From Thermofilaceae archaeon (GTDB taxonomy: Archaea > Thermoproteota > Thermoprotei > Thermofilales > Thermofilaceae), in contig JALSNQ010000017.1 in assembly GCA_026986905.1 (NCBI GenBank), forward strand, positions 1 through 32,123: 32,123 nt of DNA, written 5' to 3'. Positions 30,975 to 32,123 of this stretch are shown piece after piece. Below the pieces are notes generated by a model. The model ran no database searches. It was not told the origin of the DNA and was given only the letters and a program-made list of their open reading frames with translations. A program made the position numbers and the translations under genes. Positions within the stretch are counted from its first letter, which is position 1, and each line of letters opens with the position of its first letter.

Positions 30975-30988
30975 TTTTTCCGGAAAAA
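30975..30988 (-). terminator. 14-bp perfect palindrome with T-tract after the 287-residue gene
   Basis: TTTTTCCGGAAAAA is self-complementary over 14 bases and lies ten bases after the upstream gene's stop, within a T-rich run. It separates that gene from the aminotransferase promoter, so a terminator is the simplest reading; an operator is possible. Confidence 0.5.
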
Positions 30989-30997
30989 ATATATATA

Positions 30998-31861
30998 CTA
31001 GCCTTGGCCTCGAGCCTCACCCTCCCCCGCCATCAGCCCGAGACGCCTGATAACCTCCTCTATCCTCTCGGTGCTTCTACCAAGCACCTTCCAAATATCG
31101 CGTACCTCTAAAATTGCCTCGGCAACCTCCTTTTTATGTTCTTCCGGCGCTTCCCGGTAAATTTTCTCGACATCGTCAAGTCTACCATTCTCTATCAGGA
31201 ACTCCAGGAACCTTGGAAGTGTCATCGCGCTTACGCGTCCCCCCTTATTTACAACGGCAAAACCCGAGTCATAGTCCACCTCATATTGGAAAATCTTTTC
31301 ACGCTCTTCTCTACGTCTTCTCAGCTCCTCAAGCGCTTCACGTGAAACTATCCTCTCGATACCGTAGACGCTCGCAGCTTTCTCTATCTTTTCTACATAT
31401 ACCCTGCCCATGCCAGCTATCTCTTCTAGGTCGTCCATGCTGAGGGGTAAACGATATACCCGGCCTCCAACCACGATCTGGGGCTCAAGGCCCTTAACAT
31501 GCTTACTGGGGATCCTTACATCGAGGAAGCCGTCGAAGGTATACACTGTGACCATGTATTCTACTCCCTCAGGGCTGCAGACACGTACTGCCTCGTCCCA
31601 GATTTTAGCAGAAACCTCGCCTAGAATAAGGTGCTTGCCCCCCTCAAGAGAGACGCACCCCGTCGTTCTCGCAAAATAACATGCTGTGCCTTCGATGTAC
31701 CCCACCACGTCGTATACTAGGAACGGAATCCATTCTCCCTCGATCTCGAGCTCCAGCCTAAACATTTTTTCTACACGGAGGCCGTTCTCCTCTAGTATCC
31801 TCCGAGCTTCTTCTGGTTTCAGGCACCCTTCTTTAAATCCTATCCATCCCACTACCCGCAC
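30998..31861 (-). CDS. Hypothetical protein, 287 residues
   Basis: I do not recognise the family. The first 130 residues look alpha/beta, with GLRVEKMFRLELEIEGEW, FLVYDVVGYIEGTACYF and VTVYTFDGFLDVRIPS strands and three cysteines (C14, C56, C69). A hydrophobic/charged middle follows with LPLSMDDLEEIAGMGRVYVEK. The C-terminal third is strongly helical and charged (EALEELRRRREEREKIF, then DDVEKIYREAPEEHKKEV), ending in a Gly-rich tail. No membrane segment. GTG start at 31861; a GTG at 31852 is also possible. An inverted repeat with a TATA-like centre lies about 40-60 bases upstream. Likely cytosolic and lineage-specific. Confidence 0.6.
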   Translation of the reverse strand: MRVVGWIGFKEGCLKPEEARRILEENGLRVEKMFRLELEIEGEWIPFLVYDVVGYIEGTACYFARTTGCVSLEGGKHLILGEVSAKIWDEAVRVCSPEGVEYMVTVYTFDGFLDVRIPSKHVKGLEPQIVVGGRVYRLPLSMDDLEEIAGMGRVYVEKIEKAASVYGIERIVSREALEELRRRREEREKIFQYEVDYDSGFAVVNKGGRVSAMTLPRFLEFLIENGRLDDVEKIYREAPEEHKKEVAEAILEVRDIWKVLGRSTERIEEVIRRLGLMAGEGEARGQG

Positions 31862-31902
31862 CCGCCTATTAAAGCTACGAGCCGCTGGAGGCTGAGCCCG
31901 TT

Positions 31903-31922
31903 CACGTTAAACATAAAACGTG
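31903..31922. promoter_or_regulatory. Inverted repeat around a TATA-like element, candidate operator
   Basis: CACGTT (31903-31908) and AACGTG (31917-31922) flank AAACATAA. On the minus strand the element reads CACGTTTTATGTTTAACGTG, so the possible TATA box of the 287-residue gene lies inside the repeat. Confidence 0.4.
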
Positions 31923-31931
31923 CTCCTAGTC

Positions 31932-31937
31932 AAAAAA
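31932..31937 (-). terminator. T6 tract after the aldolase-family gene
   Basis: The minus strand reads GATTTTTTGAC right after the stop of the upstream gene, like the T-tract after secY. Confidence 0.4.
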
Positions 31938-31942
31938 TCTAC

Positions 31943-32123
31943 CTAGACGTTTGAAAGAAGCAGTATCTGCGCCGCTTCCTCGGCGACCTCCGTTAAACCA
32001 GCGGCCTCCCACACGTCTTGTCCCACAGCAACAAACCCGTGATCCAGTAAAACCGCCGCGTTTACTCCGCTATTCAGGGCGTTGGCTACCGCTGTTGCTA
32101 GCTCCATAGACCCCGGAGAATAC
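31943..32123 (-). CDS. Class II aldolase/adducin family protein, C-terminal end only
   Basis: The last 59 residues of a protein whose start is beyond the window. The pattern PGSMELATAVANAL, then VNAAVLLDHGFVAVGQDVWEAAGLTEVAEEAAQ, matches the C-terminal part of the L-fuculose-phosphate aldolase/ribulose-phosphate epimerase family. The histidine in LLDHGFVAVG is the expected third zinc ligand. The product ends QILLLSNV followed by TAG. The exact enzyme (fuculose-phosphate aldolase, methylthioribulose dehydratase MtnB or relative) cannot be decided; mtnA elsewhere in the window makes MtnB worth considering. Confidence 0.8.
   Translation of the reverse strand, partial: YSPGSMELATAVANALNSGVNAAVLLDHGFVAVGQDVWEAAGLTEVAEEAAQILLLSNV

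Overview
The window is from an archaeal chromosome, most likely a thermophilic member of the Thermoproteota (Crenarchaeota). The evidence is: the archaeal/eukaryal ribosomal proteins L19e, L32e and S4e; archaeal-type L15, L18 and L30; a nurA-herA-mre11-rad50 operon; TATA boxes about 25-35 bases upstream of starts; short GGTGA-type ribosome binding sites; and proteins rich in Arg, Lys, Glu and Val. A relationship to Thermofilum-like lineages is possible but I cannot prove it from the sequence. Genes are tightly packed, with no gene-free stretch over 300 bases; the longest gap (about 1261-1466) holds two divergent promoters. I found no tRNA, rRNA, CRISPR array or insertion sequence.

Region 1 (1-13.8 kb) is a rearranged ribosomal-protein supercluster on the minus strand. 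In transcription order it runs L24, S4e, L5, S14 | S8, L32e, L19e, L18, S5, L30, L15, SecY | a winged-helix regulator | a 29-residue basic mini-protein and a SPOUT methyltransferase | L3, L4, L23, L2. A plus-strand NADH dehydrogenase-like flavoprotein follows, then S19, L11 and L1 (L1 cut by the window edge). Compared with the usual archaeal order, L6 is missing between S8 and L32e. L14 and S17 are missing before L24, and L22 and S3 are missing after S19. The spc-type half lies upstream of the S10-type half. A perfect 64-bp direct repeat carrying a promoter and start codon lies in front of both S8 and L24, as if one promoter had been copied to rescue a broken operon.

Region 2 (13.8-16.0 kb, minus) has an unknown 134-residue protein with a 13-bp inverted repeat over its start, MtnA (methylthioribose-1-phosphate isomerase family) and a DUF99 protein.

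Region 3 (16.0-23.1 kb) contains what looks like a small-GTPase signalling module. It comprises a membrane-anchored coiled-coil protein with a roadblock-like C-terminus, a roadblock/LC7 protein, and an MglA-like GTPase without the usual G3 aspartate. A convergent gene for a membrane-anchored, probably N-glycosylated extracytoplasmic protein shares stop-codon bases with the GTPase. A GalT-like HIT-fold protein, a polytopic membrane protein with a cytosolic C-terminal domain, a PepQ-like dipeptidase and another roadblock protein follow. This is the best candidate for a poorly described system in the window.

Region 4 (23.1-29.6 kb, minus) is the nurA-herA-mre11-rad50 operon for DNA double-strand-end resection. 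Region 5 (29.7-32.1 kb, minus) has a class I aminotransferase, an unknown 287-residue protein and the C-terminal end of a class II aldolase-family protein.
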